Shown here piece by piece: positions 17,535-27,872 of a stretch of 64,000 nt of DNA. The DNA comes from Halalkalibacter urbisdiaboli. GTDB taxonomy: Bacteria; Bacillota; Bacilli; Bacillales; Bacillaceae_D. The number at the start of each line of letters is the position of its first letter. The stretch's first letter is position 1. Where the stretch lies: the NCBI RefSeq assembly GCF_002156385.1, contig NZ_MVJM01000001.1:393583-457582 (forward strand), given 5' to 3'. The notes under the pieces were generated by a model that did no database searches, had not been told where the DNA came from, and worked only from the letters and a program-made list of their open reading frames with translations. The position numbers were made by a program, and so were the translations under genes.

Positions 17535-18368
17535 CTAAATGGTCGTAGGTGTCCAATCAATTAATGCTCCATAAAATCGATGTGTATAATGATAGAGTCC
17601 ATCTTTTTCTTTTATATAAGGGAGAAGTGCTTTTTCTACTTTTTGGCTTTCAATTTGATTGTCGACAAATTTCACTTTATTTTTCTCAATTAATTCTTCG
17701 CGTGAAGAAAATGTATATGTTTTTACAAGTGGAACCATCTGACAGTTTGCATAAATGCCTAATTCATATAACAAGTGAAAAAGATGCACATAATCACGCT
17801 TCGGATAATTCAGCCTACATCCATATTCTCGCTCTAAATCAACATAATGAGGGCGCATTGGAGCCGTCGTCATCCCAATAATGGCCTTTCTCGTTGCCGT
17901 CTCATTCATCCGTTTTAAAGCCTTTTTAATTTCGAACATCCGGTAAAAGCAATTAATCCCCACAACAACATCCACTTTTTCTTCGTTATCATAATCCTCC
18001 CATTTCGATTGAATAAAAGAGAGAGATTGATCGTTTTGTTCACTGATTGTTTGTAAAAAGCGAATGCAGCTTTCTGAAGGCTCTACACACGTAATGCTCT
18101 TCGCTTTGTTCGCAAGTGCAAACGTATAGTTCCCCCAACCTGGACCTATTTCTAACACAGAATCTGTGCTCTTTATATACGACATTAAATGGTTTGCTAA
18201 TTGATGCGCGTAGTCATCAACCGGTTGCTCGAATGATTTCTTCGTTAAATGACGCTTCCAAAATTCCTCTTCCTCGTTGTCATTAAGCATTCGACTAGGA
18301 ATTCTTCCATGAGCATCTTTCATTCCTTCTTGCCATATTTCCTCCATCGACCATTCACGAGTAATCAT
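17535..18368 (-). CDS. Class I SAM-dependent methyltransferase
   Basis: 277 residues. The SAM-binding motif I is DSVLEIGPGWGNYTFALANK (about 90), followed by ITCVEPSESCIRFLQ (motif II acidic residue) and VDVVVGINCFYRMFEIKKAL. The N-terminal 70 residues (EEIWQEGMKDAHGRIPSRML) are a family-specific extension. ATG 18368 has GGGAG 7 bases upstream. It lies downstream of the cobalamin operon but a strong terminator intervenes, so a link to B12 is not supported. Substrate unknown. Confidence 0.7.
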   Translation of the reverse strand: MITREWSMEEIWQEGMKDAHGRIPSRMLNDNEEEEFWKRHLTKKSFEQPVDDYAHQLANHLMSYIKSTDSVLEIGPGWGNYTFALANKAKSITCVEPSESCIRFLQTISEQNDQSLSFIQSKWEDYDNEEKVDVVVGINCFYRMFEIKKALKRMNETATRKAIIGMTTAPMRPHYVDLEREYGCRLNYPKRDYVHLFHLLYELGIYANCQMVPLVKTYTFSSREELIEKNKVKFVDNQIESQKVEKALLPYIKEKDGLYHYTHRFYGALIDWTPTTI

Positions 18369-18401
18369 GATACAACTCCCTTATTCTTGATTAACAATAA
18401 C

Positions 18402-18442
18402 GAAAGGGTGTCAAAAAGACTTGCTCCTTCCGACACCCTTTC
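18402..18442 (-). terminator. Terminator of the cobalamin operon
   Basis: Perfect 11-bp arms GAAAGGGTGTC and GACACCCTTTC immediately after the cobA stop on the minus strand; the tail GTTATTGTT is T-rich. Confidence 0.82.
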
Positions 18443-18448
18443 AACTTA

Positions 18449-19204
18449 TTAAAGGTCATTTTCCCACCACTTTAATTGTTCCCTTAACCCAACAACATCG
18501 CCTACAATGATGATTGCTGGATTTTTTAATTGTTGTTCTTCCATCACTTGCACAATTGTACCAAGTGTTCCAACCGCGACTCGCTGCTTTTCCGTCGTTC
18601 CCCACTCAATAACAGCAGTAGGCGTTTCAGGTGCTTTCCCATGCTCGACTAGTTTTGTGGCAATAATCGGTAAATTTTTAATGCCCATATAAAAAACTAA
18701 AGAATCTATCGAATCAGCAAGTCCTTGCCAACGTGTATCTGTCATATCCGTCCCGAGAGCATGTCCCGTTATGCAAGCAAATGAAGTGCTATGCTCGCGA
18801 TGTGTAATGGGAATTCCCGCATAGAGAGGAGCAGCGATTCCAGCCGTAATACCTGGAATCATTTCATAAGGAATGCCATGTTTTTTACAAAAATCAGCTT
18901 CCTCCCCAACTCGACCAAATACGGCGGGATCACCGCCTTTTAAACGAACAACGTTTTTCCCTTCCTTTGCCTTTTCAATGAGTACAGCATTAATTTCATC
19001 CTGCGTTAATGTGTGATGGTCAGGAAGCTTACCACAAAATATCGTTTCTACATCCACTTTTGCATGTTTTATCAATTCTGGATTGGCTAATCTGTCATAG
19101 ACGATGCAATCAGCTTCTTGTAAACATTCTAATCCCCGCATGGTTATAAGCTTTGGGTCACCGGGACCTGCTCCAACAAAATAGACTATACCCTGTTTAC
19201 TCAT
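18449..19204 (-). CDS. cobA: Uroporphyrinogen-III C-methyltransferase (SUMT)
   Basis: 251 residues with the tetrapyrrole methylase pattern: VYFVGAGPGDPKLITMRG at the start, VRLKGGDPAVFGRVGEEADF, PGITAGIAAPLYAGIPITHR and LVFYMGIKNL. It methylates uroporphyrinogen III at C2 and C7 to give precorrin-2, feeding cobalamin (and siroheme) synthesis. ATG 19204 with GGAGG 8 bases upstream is chosen over a frame extending to 19276 that overlaps cbiA. Last gene of the operon. Corresponds to cysGA of the Priestia megaterium operon. Confidence 0.94.
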   Translation of the reverse strand: MSKQGIVYFVGAGPGDPKLITMRGLECLQEADCIVYDRLANPELIKHAKVDVETIFCGKLPDHHTLTQDEINAVLIEKAKEGKNVVRLKGGDPAVFGRVGEEADFCKKHGIPYEMIPGITAGIAAPLYAGIPITHREHSTSFACITGHALGTDMTDTRWQGLADSIDSLVFYMGIKNLPIIATKLVEHGKAPETPTAVIEWGTTEKQRVAVGTLGTIVQVMEEQQLKNPAIIIVGDVVGLREQLKWWENDL

Positions 19205-19218
19205 GAGATGGTCCTCCG

Positions 19219-20607
19219 TTACTTTGTACTTGATGTTAATCGTTCTTGCTGATACTCTTGGCATGCATGAATCCAATTTTGTGCTACATCAGGATTTGAA
19301 CCAAAATGAAGATGTGTGTAACCCGCTACTAGCTGATTTTTATAAAAGCCTTCTTCTTTTACACCACGTAAGCCCTTTGTTTCGTAAATCGCCGATTGCT
19401 TTCCAACATATTCAGCCATAGAATAATGAAATTCATGACCACGAATCGCTTCACCCTTTTTTAGTAAAAAGGTGTCTTCAAGCAATGTAACGTCTCGATA
19501 GCCAAGAGCTGCACGTTTCTTTTGCATGGCAACATTCATCGGAATCACCCCAGCCATAGTGAATGAACCTTCCTCCGAATTCCGAAGCTGCTCACCAAGA
19601 TACATGTAGCCTCCACATTCAGCTAACGTTGGCATTCCGTCAGCAAGTTTCTCACGAATGTCTTTCTTCAACTGTTCATTGGCAGCTAGTTCCTTAGCAA
19701 ACTCCTCCGGAAAGCCGCCGCCTATATAGAGTCCATCACACTGTGGTAACCCATCTCCGTTCAAAGGGCTAAAAAAGACGAGTTCTGCTCCTGCTTGACG
19801 CAGCAATGTAAAGTTTTCTTCGTAATAAAAGTTAAACGCCGAATCATAAGCGACCGCAATTTTTACCGAAGCCGGCTTTGGCTTTTGCGTGAAGCTTGCC
19901 GTTTTGTACGTTAGCTCAGGTGCTGTTCGTGCAAGTTGTTTAATTGCTTCTAAATCAACCTGCTTCGTAAACACATCGGCTAATTCGTCAAAAAATGATT
20001 GATGTTCCCCGCGTTCCAATGCTGGAATTAACCCTAAATGCCGCGAAGGAATACTCGGTACATCCCCTTTTTTCAAAAAACCGATGACTGGTATATCGCA
20101 TTCTTGTTCAATCGCTTGCTTACATAAATCTGCATGACGCTCACTTCCAGCTTGATTCAGCATGACACCTGCAATATTCACATTTGGGTTCAACTGCTGA
20201 TACCCTTTCACAATCGCTGCCGCACTTCTTGACATACTAGCAATATTAACAGCTAGAAGCACGGGAGCTTCTAGCAGCATACTAATTTCCGCTGTACTAC
20301 CATTATCACTTAAAGGTGACTTTCCATCGTAAAGTCCCATAACTCCTTCTATCAATGAGAAATCAGCACCTTGGCTAGCATCAACAAAAATATCATTTAC
20401 CCAATCGGCAGATAACATCCAACTATCTAAATTCCGTGATTTTCGTTTCGTTAAGGTTGAATGATAGCTAGGATCAATATAATCCGGCCCACATTTAAAG
20501 CCTTGAATCGTATGTCCCTGCTTTAAAAGAGCAGCCATTAAACCTAGTGTAATCGTCGTTTTTCCTACACCACTATTCGTTCCAGCAATTACCATTCTCG
20601 CTTGCAT
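19219..20607 (-). CDS. cbiA: Cobyrinate a,c-diamide synthase
   Basis: 462 residues. N-terminal ATPase P-loop [26 protein letters not shown]-like [27 protein letters not shown]-terminal class I glutamine amidotransferase with [13 protein letters not shown] and nucleophile Cys in [13 protein letters not shown], and a late HLHFGSNP. It amidates the a and c side chains of cobyrinate using glutamine and ATP. ATG 20607 (GAGG 8 bases upstream) is preferred to the GTG at 20616. It begins 5 bases after cbiG. Confidence 0.95.
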   Translation of the reverse strand: MQARMVIAGTNSGVGKTTITLGLMAALLKQGHTIQGFKCGPDYIDPSYHSTLTKRKSRNLDSWMLSADWVNDIFVDASQGADFSLIEGVMGLYDGKSPLSDNGSTAEISMLLEAPVLLAVNIASMSRSAAAIVKGYQQLNPNVNIAGVMLNQAGSERHADLCKQAIEQECDIPVIGFLKKGDVPSIPSRHLGLIPALERGEHQSFFDELADVFTKQVDLEAIKQLARTAPELTYKTASFTQKPKPASVKIAVAYDSAFNFYYEENFTLLRQAGAELVFFSPLNGDGLPQCDGLYIGGGFPEEFAKELAANEQLKKDIREKLADGMPTLAECGGYMYLGEQLRNSEEGSFTMAGVIPMNVAMQKKRAALGYRDVTLLEDTFLLKKGEAIRGHEFHYSMAEYVGKQSAIYETKGLRGVKEEGFYKNQLVAGYTHLHFGSNPDVAQNWIHACQEYQQERLTSSTK

Positions 20608-20612
20608 CTTTC

Positions 20613-21704
20613 TCACCTCGCTTCTACATTTCGCATTGAAATAGACACGGTCACATTGCCACTCTTTTTCTTTTCAACTAATAATTCAGTCGTATTTGCA
20701 GTACGAAGAGAGGCCGGTTCACTTACGCCGTAAGCACCTGTATATTTAAAAACTGTATCAGAAGGATTTGGGAAAGAAACCTCGTTTAATTGCTCTGGGG
20801 AGTAGTAAATGAAATCCCAGCCATGCTTTTCACAAACAGCCAAAAGCCCTTTTTCATCCTTTTTTAAATCAATCGTACTTACACTATGTACCGAAAGAGG
20901 AGAAAGTCGCTCTTCTGCTAACGTTTCTAATATGACCGTTTCAATTTCTTCTGCGCTCGTTCCACGGTTGCAGCCGACTCCGAGACAAATTGTTTTCGGA
21001 CGATATAAAACACCCTTTGTGCGAAGAAGTGTCATCCATTCTTCAGATAGCACGCGATCACTAATCACGAGAGCTGCATTAAATTGATGCTGGCTAGCCT
21101 CTTCAATTGAATTAATCACGTTGAATGTTTTTGGTAATGGTTTATCATGCTTCCACCACGTTTTTTCACCTGCTTCTTGAACGATTAATACCGGCTCCTC
21201 ATTCACAACTGCTGCACTTACAGGAGTAACCGCTTGGTCATCTTCAAGTGTCCAACCAAATTCACGGCCGAAAATATCAACTGGGATCGTTTTTTGCACG
21301 TCAGACGCCGTCGTAATAACTGGCGTTGCTCCCATCAAATCGGCAAGCTTCGCCGTTAATTCATTCGCACCGCCGACATGACCTGATAATGCGCTAATCA
21401 CAAATTGACCACGGTCGTCTATGACCACAACAGCAGGGTCGACTTTTTTTCCTTTTAAAATTGGCGCCACCATGCGAATGACGGCACCTAGTGAAATGAC
21501 CATGACGATGCCATCATATTTTTCAAATAATGCAGGTAACTGTAAGCGAACAGAACCTTCAAACGTCGTAAAACCATTTTCAGCTTCATCACCATATGCA
21601 TGCTTGCTCATATAATATACATCAGCAGTAGGAACCTGCTGATGTATATTGCGAACCATTTCTGTTCCATGCTTTGTTATCGCAACAAGTGCAATGTTAT
21701 CCAT
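20613..21704 (-). CDS. cbiG: Cobalt-precorrin-5A hydrolase
   Basis: 363 residues. Family segments include [60 protein letters not shown] and, after a linker, the C-terminal [13 protein letters not shown]-type segment (here [18 protein letters not shown]) with [11 protein letters not shown] near the end. It opens the delta-lactone in the anaerobic pathway, releasing acetaldehyde. The ATG at 21704 (GGGGAG 7 bases upstream) is chosen; it overlaps the cbiF end by 8 bases. Confidence 0.94.
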   Translation of the reverse strand: MDNIALVAITKHGTEMVRNIHQQVPTADVYYMSKHAYGDEAENGFTTFEGSVRLQLPALFEKYDGIVMVISLGAVIRMVAPILKGKKVDPAVVVIDDRGQFVISALSGHVGGANELTAKLADLMGATPVITTASDVQKTIPVDIFGREFGWTLEDDQAVTPVSAAVVNEEPVLIVQEAGEKTWWKHDKPLPKTFNVINSIEEASQHQFNAALVISDRVLSEEWMTLLRTKGVLYRPKTICLGVGCNRGTSAEEIETVILETLAEERLSPLSVHSVSTIDLKKDEKGLLAVCEKHGWDFIYYSPEQLNEVSFPNPSDTVFKYTGAYGVSEPASLRTANTTELLVEKKKSGNVTVSISMRNVEAR

Positions 21705-22491
21705 TGACTGGCTCCCCTTTTCGATAGCCGTGTGTAAATGTTTTATCATAAAGCTTCGATTCGTATTTTCCTTCTTCGTCAAGCAATTCTGGATTCGCAG
21801 CCTTACTAATAATCACCATCGCCTGTTTACGAATACCCGCTTTTCGCATTTCCTCATCGACCGTACCAAGTGTTGCACGAACAACCTTTTGATCTGGCCA
21901 TGTTGCTTTATAGACAACAACAACAGCGTCTGACTCCTTCCAGCCCGCTTCTAAACACTCACGAACGACCTTTTTCATTAACGTCGCACTTAAAAACAGA
22001 GCCATTGACGCTTGATGCTTCGCCAAATCAACAAGCTTTTCACCGTCAGGCATCGGGGTACGACCTTCTGCTCTCGTTAAAATGACCGTTTGAGTTAATT
22101 CAGGAATCGTTAATTCAATTCCTGCAGCAGCCGCTGATGCAAAAACAGAGCTAACGCCTGGAATGATTTCGTAGCCGATGTTCAATTTTTTTAAATACGT
22201 CATTTGTTCAAAAATTGCACCATAAACAGCAGGATCACCTGTATGAACACGAGCAACGCTTTTTCCGTTCTTGATTTCTTCATGTATAACGTCAATGATT
22301 TCTTCAAGATTCATTCCTGCTGTTTTTAGTACCTTCGCATCCGGCTTTGCTTGTTCAATTAATTCAGGATTCACTAATGAATCAGTATAAAGAACAACAT
22401 CCGCTTGCTGTAAAATTCGTAAACCTTTTACAGTAATTAAATCAGGATCCCCTGGTCCAGCACCAACAATGTATACTTTATTTTCAAGCAT
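21697..22491 (-). CDS. cbiF: Cobalt-precorrin-4 C11-methyltransferase
   Basis: 264 residues. Methylase motifs VYIVGAGPGDPDLITVKG, VARVHTGDPAVYGAIFEQM and IPGVSSVFASAAAAGIELTI; the RAEGRTPMPDGEKL segment is typical of CobM/CbiF. Adds a methyl group to C11 of the corrin precursor. It overlaps cbiL by 8 bases at the start, so translation is probably coupled. The tail RKGEPVNG after about residue 255 is ordinary. Confidence 0.95.
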   Translation of the reverse strand: MLENKVYIVGAGPGDPDLITVKGLRILQQADVVLYTDSLVNPELIEQAKPDAKVLKTAGMNLEEIIDVIHEEIKNGKSVARVHTGDPAVYGAIFEQMTYLKKLNIGYEIIPGVSSVFASAAAAGIELTIPELTQTVILTRAEGRTPMPDGEKLVDLAKHQASMALFLSATLMKKVVRECLEAGWKESDAVVVVYKATWPDQKVVRATLGTVDEEMRKAGIRKQAMVIISKAANPELLDEEGKYESKLYDKTFTHGYRKGEPVNG

Positions 22492-23209
22492 TCAATTTCG
22501 CTCCCTTCCGAACGAGCATTAGCGTTAAGTATTCAAGCTCGGCTGTCTTTAATTCGTTTACGTTTCTCCAAATATATTCTTCAGATGAGGTTACCTTCGT
22601 AACAACAGCTGCACTATTGACAAGATTTAATTCTTCTAGAAGTTCAATCATCATTGGTAAAACTTTTGCGACTTTAATAAAGACCATCCCATCATGATCA
22701 AGCAATGCTTTTCTCATTTGCTCACGGTCGTCCGTTGCAGGAATAATCGCCATCCAATCATCACCATCTGCTAAAGGTACATTCAATTGAGAGGCTGCAC
22801 CATTAATCGATGAAATGCCTGGAATTGACTTCACCTCTACTTCCGGATGTGCCGCCGCCATCGTGCGCTGTAAATGAATAAACGTACTATAAAGCATCGG
22901 ATCACCTTCTGTTACAAAGGCAACATCCTTTCCTGCCTGAACTTTTTCAAATACGTCCTCAGTAATTTGCGCCCACTGTTCTTCTAACACATCTTGATCT
23001 TTTGTCATCGGAAACACTAACCCAAGCATATCCTTTTCCGTCGGCTCAACGAATGACTCAATAATTTGATAAGCGTAGCTTTTACTACCACGTCTTTTTT
23101 TTGGGTAAGCAATTACGTCTGCTTCCTTTAACATGCGATAAGCTTTTAATGTAATTAATTCAGGATCTCCTGGTCCGACCCCTACTCCATACACGATACC
23201 AAGACTCAT
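22484..23209 (-). CDS. cbiL: Cobalt-precorrin-2 C20-methyltransferase
   Basis: 241 residues with [20 protein letters not shown] at the start, [19 protein letters not shown] and [20 protein letters not shown], as in CobI/CbiL. It adds the C20 methyl group after cobalt insertion. ATGA-type 4-base overlap with cbiET upstream and 8-base overlap with cbiF downstream. Confidence 0.94.
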   Translation of the reverse strand: MSLGIVYGVGVGPGDPELITLKAYRMLKEADVIAYPKKRRGSKSYAYQIIESFVEPTEKDMLGLVFPMTKDQDVLEEQWAQITEDVFEKVQAGKDVAFVTEGDPMLYSTFIHLQRTMAAAHPEVEVKSIPGISSINGAASQLNVPLADGDDWMAIIPATDDREQMRKALLDHDGMVFIKVAKVLPMMIELLEELNLVNSAAVVTKVTSSEEYIWRNVNELKTAELEYLTLMLVRKGAKLNA

Positions 23210-24420
23210 TGGTTCGCCTCCTCTTTTTCTGCGCTTATAATATAAATCGGATTCAGTGCATCAAATCTCGTCATATGTAAAATCGGCTTGCTTCTTGAAA
23301 GCTGAGCTAATGTAATCTCGACTTTCATTCCAGCTTGCTTAAAGGCTTCTTGTGCGGATCCTAGCGTCTCGATCGTTACCGCATTTAATACGATTCGACC
23401 ACTCTGTTTTAATCTTTTAGCACAAAGGTGGATAATGTCAGTCATTTCACCACCGGTTCCGCCGATAAAAACAGCATCCGGATCTGGCCATTCATCGAGA
23501 TAATCTGGCGCTTTTCCGTGAACAGCTGTAAAATCAGTTCGAAATTGTTTCATATTTTCAAAGCAGTTTTCTAAATCTGCTTCATTTTTTTCTATCGCAT
23601 AAATTTGCCCTTCCTTAGCAATCTTCGCTGCTTCAATTGAAACAGAGCCTGTGCATGTTCCGATATCCCAAACCGTACTCGTTTTCGTGAGCTTCATTGC
23701 TGCAATACTAAGGACACGAATTTCTTTTTTCGTGATTAAGCCTTTATCCGGCTTTCTTTGCTTAAATAGATGGTCATCTACACCAAGAGAATAGTGAGGA
23801 GAATCGCCTGTTCGTTTTAAAATGACGATATTAAGAGGATTGGATTCATAGCTTTTCAATTGTTCAAGCGTAAACCAGCCTGTTTTTTCGTTTTCTCCAC
23901 CGAGAGCCTCTGCCACAAATGCCTCATATTCGTTCATATTGAACTCTAATAAATAACGAGCAATTTTTGCAGGGGTATGCTGCTCATCCGTTAATAAGCA
24001 CACTTTATCAAGTCCATCTATCTTCTGAGCGAGCCCTTTCATCGTTCTCCCGTGAACACTAATAAACGTCGCATCATGCCAGCTTTCCTTCATTTTTGCA
24101 AACCCTTCTTGAATGGAGCTAAGCGAAGGATAGATTTCAATGTTTTCTAACTTACTAGCCAAATAGCGGCCGATTCCAAAGAATAGCGGGTCGCCCGATG
24201 CCAGTACTACGGTTTTTTTATCTGATTCTAAAAGACGATCAATCGTTTCCTTTAAACCACCTTTAAGTACGATTTTCTCACCTTGATAATCTGGAAATAG
24301 GGCGAGATTCCGCTCACCGCCTACTAGCCGTTCACTTCCTTCTATCCACTTTATGTATAAAGCAGGTAAGGCAGCGGGGCCTTGTTCACCGATGCCTACA
24401 ACCTTTATTGCTTGTCCCAT
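23206..24420 (-). CDS. cbiET: Bifunctional cobalt-precorrin-7 C5 / precorrin-6B C15 methyltransferase
   Basis: 404 residues, a CbiE-CbiT fusion (CobL type). Residues about 1-205 are the CbiE methylase with [33 protein letters not shown] and [12 protein letters not shown]; residues about 210-404 are the CbiT Rossmann methyltransferase with [20 protein letters not shown] and [14 protein letters not shown]. It carries out the last two ring methylations and decarboxylation of the acetate at C12. Overlaps cbiD by 16 bases. The same fusion exists in P. megaterium. Confidence 0.94.
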   Translation of the reverse strand: MGQAIKVVGIGEQGPAALPALYIKWIEGSERLVGGERNLALFPDYQGEKIVLKGGLKETIDRLLESDKKTVVLASGDPLFFGIGRYLASKLENIEIYPSLSSIQEGFAKMKESWHDATFISVHGRTMKGLAQKIDGLDKVCLLTDEQHTPAKIARYLLEFNMNEYEAFVAEALGGENEKTGWFTLEQLKSYESNPLNIVILKRTGDSPHYSLGVDDHLFKQRKPDKGLITKKEIRVLSIAAMKLTKTSTVWDIGTCTGSVSIEAAKIAKEGQIYAIEKNEADLENCFENMKQFRTDFTAVHGKAPDYLDEWPDPDAVFIGGTGGEMTDIIHLCAKRLKQSGRIVLNAVTIETLGSAQEAFKQAGMKVEITLAQLSRSKPILHMTRFDALNPIYIISAEKEEANQ

Positions 24421-25514
24421 GTTACAGCCTCCCTACCGAGTAACTCTTTTTTCATCGACATAAGAATCGTTTCGATCGTCATGCCACCTCTTACTTCTTT
24501 TAATCCTTCCTCTGAAGCGTACTGACAAAGTCGTTCAAAAAATGGAGTGTAGCCATGCTCATACATGTTCGTTCCAACCTCGGAAGCTGTATTGGCACCA
24601 AGAATTTGCTCATGAAACTCTTCAGGCACTCCAGCTTGTTTTGCCACTTCTGCTAAAAACTCAAAGCTAACAGGTGCACTTTTTGAATGAACATTCATCA
24701 CACCTTGTGCCACCTTCGAAAATTTCCCCATCATCCCAACCAGAGTCACTTTCTTCACTTTTTTCGCCTTACATTGCTTTAGTGTAAAGCCGACAAAATC
24801 ACCCATTTCAATAAAGGCTTCTTCAGGTAGATCTGGAAACAGCTCCATCGCATACTTTTCACTTCTTCCACCAGTTGAACAGATAAGATGATCACAATTC
24901 CCTTGAACCGCAACAGAAATTGCTTGAGCAATACTTGCCCGAAAAGCAGCAGTCGAAAACGGCACAACGGTCCCTCTCGTTCCAAGAATCGAAATGCCGC
25001 CGATAATCCCAAGTCGAGCATTCAATGTCTTCTTCGCAATTTCCTCTCCATCCGGAACAGAAATGACAATTGATATTCCCCTTCTAGAACCAGCTTCCTC
25101 TAATACAGCTCCTGCCGTTTCAAGCAGCATCTTTCGAGGAACAGGATTAATTGCCGCTTCTCCAACCGCAACCGGAAGGCCCGGTTTTGTCACTCGTCCT
25201 ACACCGATGCCGCCATCAAGCTGAATTCCTTCTTGACTACTCCATCTAACAGTTGAGATGATCCTTGCTCCATGAGTCGCATCGGGGTCGTCACCTGCAT
25301 CTTTAATAATCGATACCTCAGCTTGATTCTCAGTAAACCGAACAGACTCCATCGTAAATGTTACAACATCACCATTTGGCAGCGTAATCGTCGCCGTATT
25401 AATTGGCTCCTGACGAATGAGGGATAGGAGGGCAGCCTTTGTTGCAGCTGTTGCATTAGAACCAGTCGTATAGCCATGACGCATATCCTTCGGGTCTTTT
25501 GTTTGTTTTTTCAT
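24405..25514 (-). CDS. cbiD: Cobalt-precorrin-5B C1-methyltransferase
   Basis: 369 residues, typical CbiD length. N-terminal [19 protein letters not shown] is the family hallmark, followed by [18 protein letters not shown] and [15 protein letters not shown], and [19 protein letters not shown]. It adds the C1 methyl group in the anaerobic pathway. Gap of 3 bases from cbiC. Confidence 0.95.
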   Translation of the reverse strand: MKKQTKDPKDMRHGYTTGSNATAATKAALLSLIRQEPINTATITLPNGDVVTFTMESVRFTENQAEVSIIKDAGDDPDATHGARIISTVRWSSQEGIQLDGGIGVGRVTKPGLPVAVGEAAINPVPRKMLLETAGAVLEEAGSRRGISIVISVPDGEEIAKKTLNARLGIIGGISILGTRGTVVPFSTAAFRASIAQAISVAVQGNCDHLICSTGGRSEKYAMELFPDLPEEAFIEMGDFVGFTLKQCKAKKVKKVTLVGMMGKFSKVAQGVMNVHSKSAPVSFEFLAEVAKQAGVPEEFHEQILGANTASEVGTNMYEHGYTPFFERLCQYASEEGLKEVRGGMTIETILMSMKKELLGREAVTWDKQ

Positions 25515-25517
25515 CGC

Positions 25518-26168
25518 TTATCCTTGCTGCTGAGCAATAAGAGAGAGGGCATTAACAGCTGCAACTGTAACCGGACTTCCACCTTTACGACCGACATTTG
25601 TAATAAACGGAACATCTAGCTTAGCAAGCTCTTCCTTAGACTCAGCCGCAGAAATGAAGCCAACCGGCATACCAACAATTAATGCTGGCTTTGCTTCCCC
25701 AGTTTTGACAAGACGAATTAGTTCAAGTAAAGCGGTCGGTGCATTCCCAATTGCAAAAATTGAGCCATTTGCCTCTTTGACCGCTTTTCTTGTTGCAATA
25801 ATTGCACGGGTCGTATTTAAACGCTTCGCTTCCTCCATAACATCTGGGTCTGAAATGTATACTTCAACACTTCCACCAAATGCCTCAATACGAGGTTTAC
25901 TAACGCCACCTTGAATCATTTGCACATCTGCAATAACCTTTTTTCCAGCACGAATTGCTGCTACACCAGCACGAATCGCATCTGGATGAAACAATACACT
26001 ACGACCTAATTCAAAATCCGCTGACGCATGAATAATCCGTTGGACAACTGGATATTGTTCAGCCGAAAAATGATGCTCCCCGAGCTCTTCTGTAATAACC
26101 TCAAAGCTTTTGCCTTCGATTTCTTGTGGTTGAACCGTTAATGGTTTAAATTCTGTTTGAAAATCCAT
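25518..26168 (-). CDS. cbiC: Precorrin-8X/cobalt-precorrin-8 methylmutase
   Basis: 216 residues. The catalytic His is expected in RIIHASADFELGRSVLFHPD (about 44-64); KVIADVQMIQGGVSKPR, TRAIIATRKAV and LIVGMPVGFISAAESKEEL are further family blocks. It moves a methyl group from C11 to C12 giving hydrogenobyrinate/cobyrinate. It abuts cbiJ with no gap. Confidence 0.95.
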   Translation of the reverse strand: MDFQTEFKPLTVQPQEIEGKSFEVITEELGEHHFSAEQYPVVQRIIHASADFELGRSVLFHPDAIRAGVAAIRAGKKVIADVQMIQGGVSKPRIEAFGGSVEVYISDPDVMEEAKRLNTTRAIIATRKAVKEANGSIFAIGNAPTALLELIRLVKTGEAKPALIVGMPVGFISAAESKEELAKLDVPFITNVGRKGGSPVTVAAVNALSLIAQQQG

Positions 26169-26942
26169 TTATAATGCCTCCTTTAGCTTTTTAACTGTTT
26201 TGATAACAGCTTCTTTTGAATCAACAACATAACCTTCATGTTGCTTCGGACGTTCGATAACAACAACGTGAAGATGAAGCTCTTTAGCGGCTTCAATTTT
26301 ATCGTCGACCGAGCCGATTTTGCCACTTTCCTTCGTGATGACAAGCGTGACTCCATATTGCTTATATAAAGCGACATTTAATTCTTTTGAAAAAGGTCCT
26401 TGCATTGCAACGATATTTCTTTGCTCAACACCAAGTTCGTCACAAAGCTCCATATTATCCTTACGTGGCAACATCCGGGCAATCATTCGAATATCCGGTA
26501 AGCCCAGTAATTTTTTTGCAAAGGTTGCTAATGTTTTACTACCAGTTGTAAGCATAACAACCCCTTTATGCTTTGCTGCAAACTCAGCAGCCTCCTTATA
26601 CGAAGATACAAAAGTGATATTTTCATTTGTCTCAATCGCTGATGACTGACGCTCATAGCGAATATAAGGAATATTAGCCGCTTTTGTCGCTGAAACTGCA
26701 TTTTTAGAAGCCTCCTCTGCAAACGGATGAGACGCATCAACAACAAACGCAGCCCCAATATCATGGAGAAGCTGACCCATATCCTCTGCCGTCAGTCGTC
26801 CAACTCGTGCTTCAATTCCTGCTTCTTCTAGACTCTTTGCGCCACTTTCTGTAACGACACTTGCTAATACTTGAAACCCTTCATCTTTTAAGGAAATGGC
26901 TACTTCCCTTGCATCACTTGTTCCCGCTAATACAAAAATCAT
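26169..26942 (-). CDS. cbiJ: Cobalt-precorrin-6A reductase
   Basis: 257 residues from ATG 26942, where the conserved start MIFVLAGTSDAREVA begins and AAGG lies 8 bases upstream. Further blocks: FVVDASHPFAEEASKNA, IPYIRYERQ and VMLTTGSKTLATFAKKLLG, VTKESG-type VITKESGKIGSVDDKIEAA. NAD(P)H-dependent reduction of the macrocycle. A longer frame upstream to 27074 reads through the histidine-rich 3' end of cbiX and is not credible. Confidence 0.92.
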   Translation of the reverse strand: MIFVLAGTSDAREVAISLKDEGFQVLASVVTESGAKSLEEAGIEARVGRLTAEDMGQLLHDIGAAFVVDASHPFAEEASKNAVSATKAANIPYIRYERQSSAIETNENITFVSSYKEAAEFAAKHKGVVMLTTGSKTLATFAKKLLGLPDIRMIARMLPRKDNMELCDELGVEQRNIVAMQGPFSKELNVALYKQYGVTLVITKESGKIGSVDDKIEAAKELHLHVVVIERPKQHEGYVVDSKEAVIKTVKKLKEAL

Positions 26943-26958
26943 CTCCTCTACCTTCCTT

Positions 26959-27837
26959 TTACACATGGTGATGATGTTTATGGTCATGATGATGGTCGTG
27001 GTCATGGTGATGGTCGTGATCATGGTCCAAGTCCAGATGTTCTTTCGCAAATAATCGATACTGACAGTTATCACAGTTTAACGCCGCTAAACCTGCTAAA
27101 GCTTCTTCTGCACGTTCCTTAAAAATATCCGCTAACTGTGGATGGAACCCAATAAAATTAGTCATTGAAAAAGAAATTGCTGAATGTTCTACTTTAAATC
27201 CTGCTAATTTTTCATTCATCCGATCCATTAAAACTCCTGAGAAGAAAAAATAAGGAATAATGTAAATGGAAGATGCACCAAGCTTAATACAGCGTTTAAC
27301 CCCCTCTTCAACCGTCGGCGTCGTTACACCAATAAAGGAAAGCTCAACATTGACGCGATTTAATCTCTCACTTAACAGTCTAGAAATCTTATATAATTCA
27401 CTATTTGCATCAACATCGCTACTACCTCGACCAACTAATAGCAAAGAGGTTTGCTCATCATTTCCTACATTCTTGTACTCTATTTCCTGAAGACGATTTT
27501 CTAAAATATCAATCATCGTTGGATGTGATAGGATAGGACGACCGTACGTAAAAGTAATGAGAGGATACTTACTTTTTGCTTTTTCAATTGTATCCGGTAT
27601 ATGAATCTTTGAATGCCCTGCTGCAAAAAACATCATCGGTACAAGAGCTACACGAGTCGCACCTTGTTCAACACAAGCTTCGATTCCTTCTGAGATTGTC
27701 GGTTTAGCAAACTCTAAAAAACAAGTTTCAACAATATCAGCCTTTATGTCAGCCTTCATTGCTTCAACGAATTGGATTAACTGTTCGTTCCCTTCATTTT
27801 TCCTACTGCCGTGTCCTATGAATAATACTGCATTCAT
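26959..27837 (-). CDS. cbiX: Sirohydrochlorin cobaltochelatase with C-terminal histidine tail
   Basis: 292 residues, the long two-domain CbiX. Metal-chelation His in LFIGHGSRKNEGNEQ (about 8-22) and MMFFAAGHSKIHIPDTIEK (about 72-91); the second half repeats the fold (LLLVGRGSSDVDANSELY, IIPYFFFSGVLMDRM). Residues after about 265 are almost only His and Asp, a metal-storing tail known in CbiX of other bacilli. Inserts cobalt early, defining the anaerobic pathway. ATG 27837 has GGAGG 7 bases upstream. Confidence 0.95.
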   Translation of the reverse strand: MNAVLFIGHGSRKNEGNEQLIQFVEAMKADIKADIVETCFLEFAKPTISEGIEACVEQGATRVALVPMMFFAAGHSKIHIPDTIEKAKSKYPLITFTYGRPILSHPTMIDILENRLQEIEYKNVGNDEQTSLLLVGRGSSDVDANSELYKISRLLSERLNRVNVELSFIGVTTPTVEEGVKRCIKLGASSIYIIPYFFFSGVLMDRMNEKLAGFKVEHSAISFSMTNFIGFHPQLADIFKERAEEALAGLAALNCDNCQYRLFAKEHLDLDHDHDHHHDHDHHHDHKHHHHV

Positions 27838-27872
27838 AATCACACCTCCTTATAAATTTGGCCCTACTTTAA

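Noticed and set aside
26943-27074. 44-residue N-terminal extension of cbiJ rich in Met, Thr and Ile
   Set aside because: It is the histidine-coding 3' end of cbiX read in another frame; the conserved CbiJ start MIFVLAGTSDAR has its own ribosome site.
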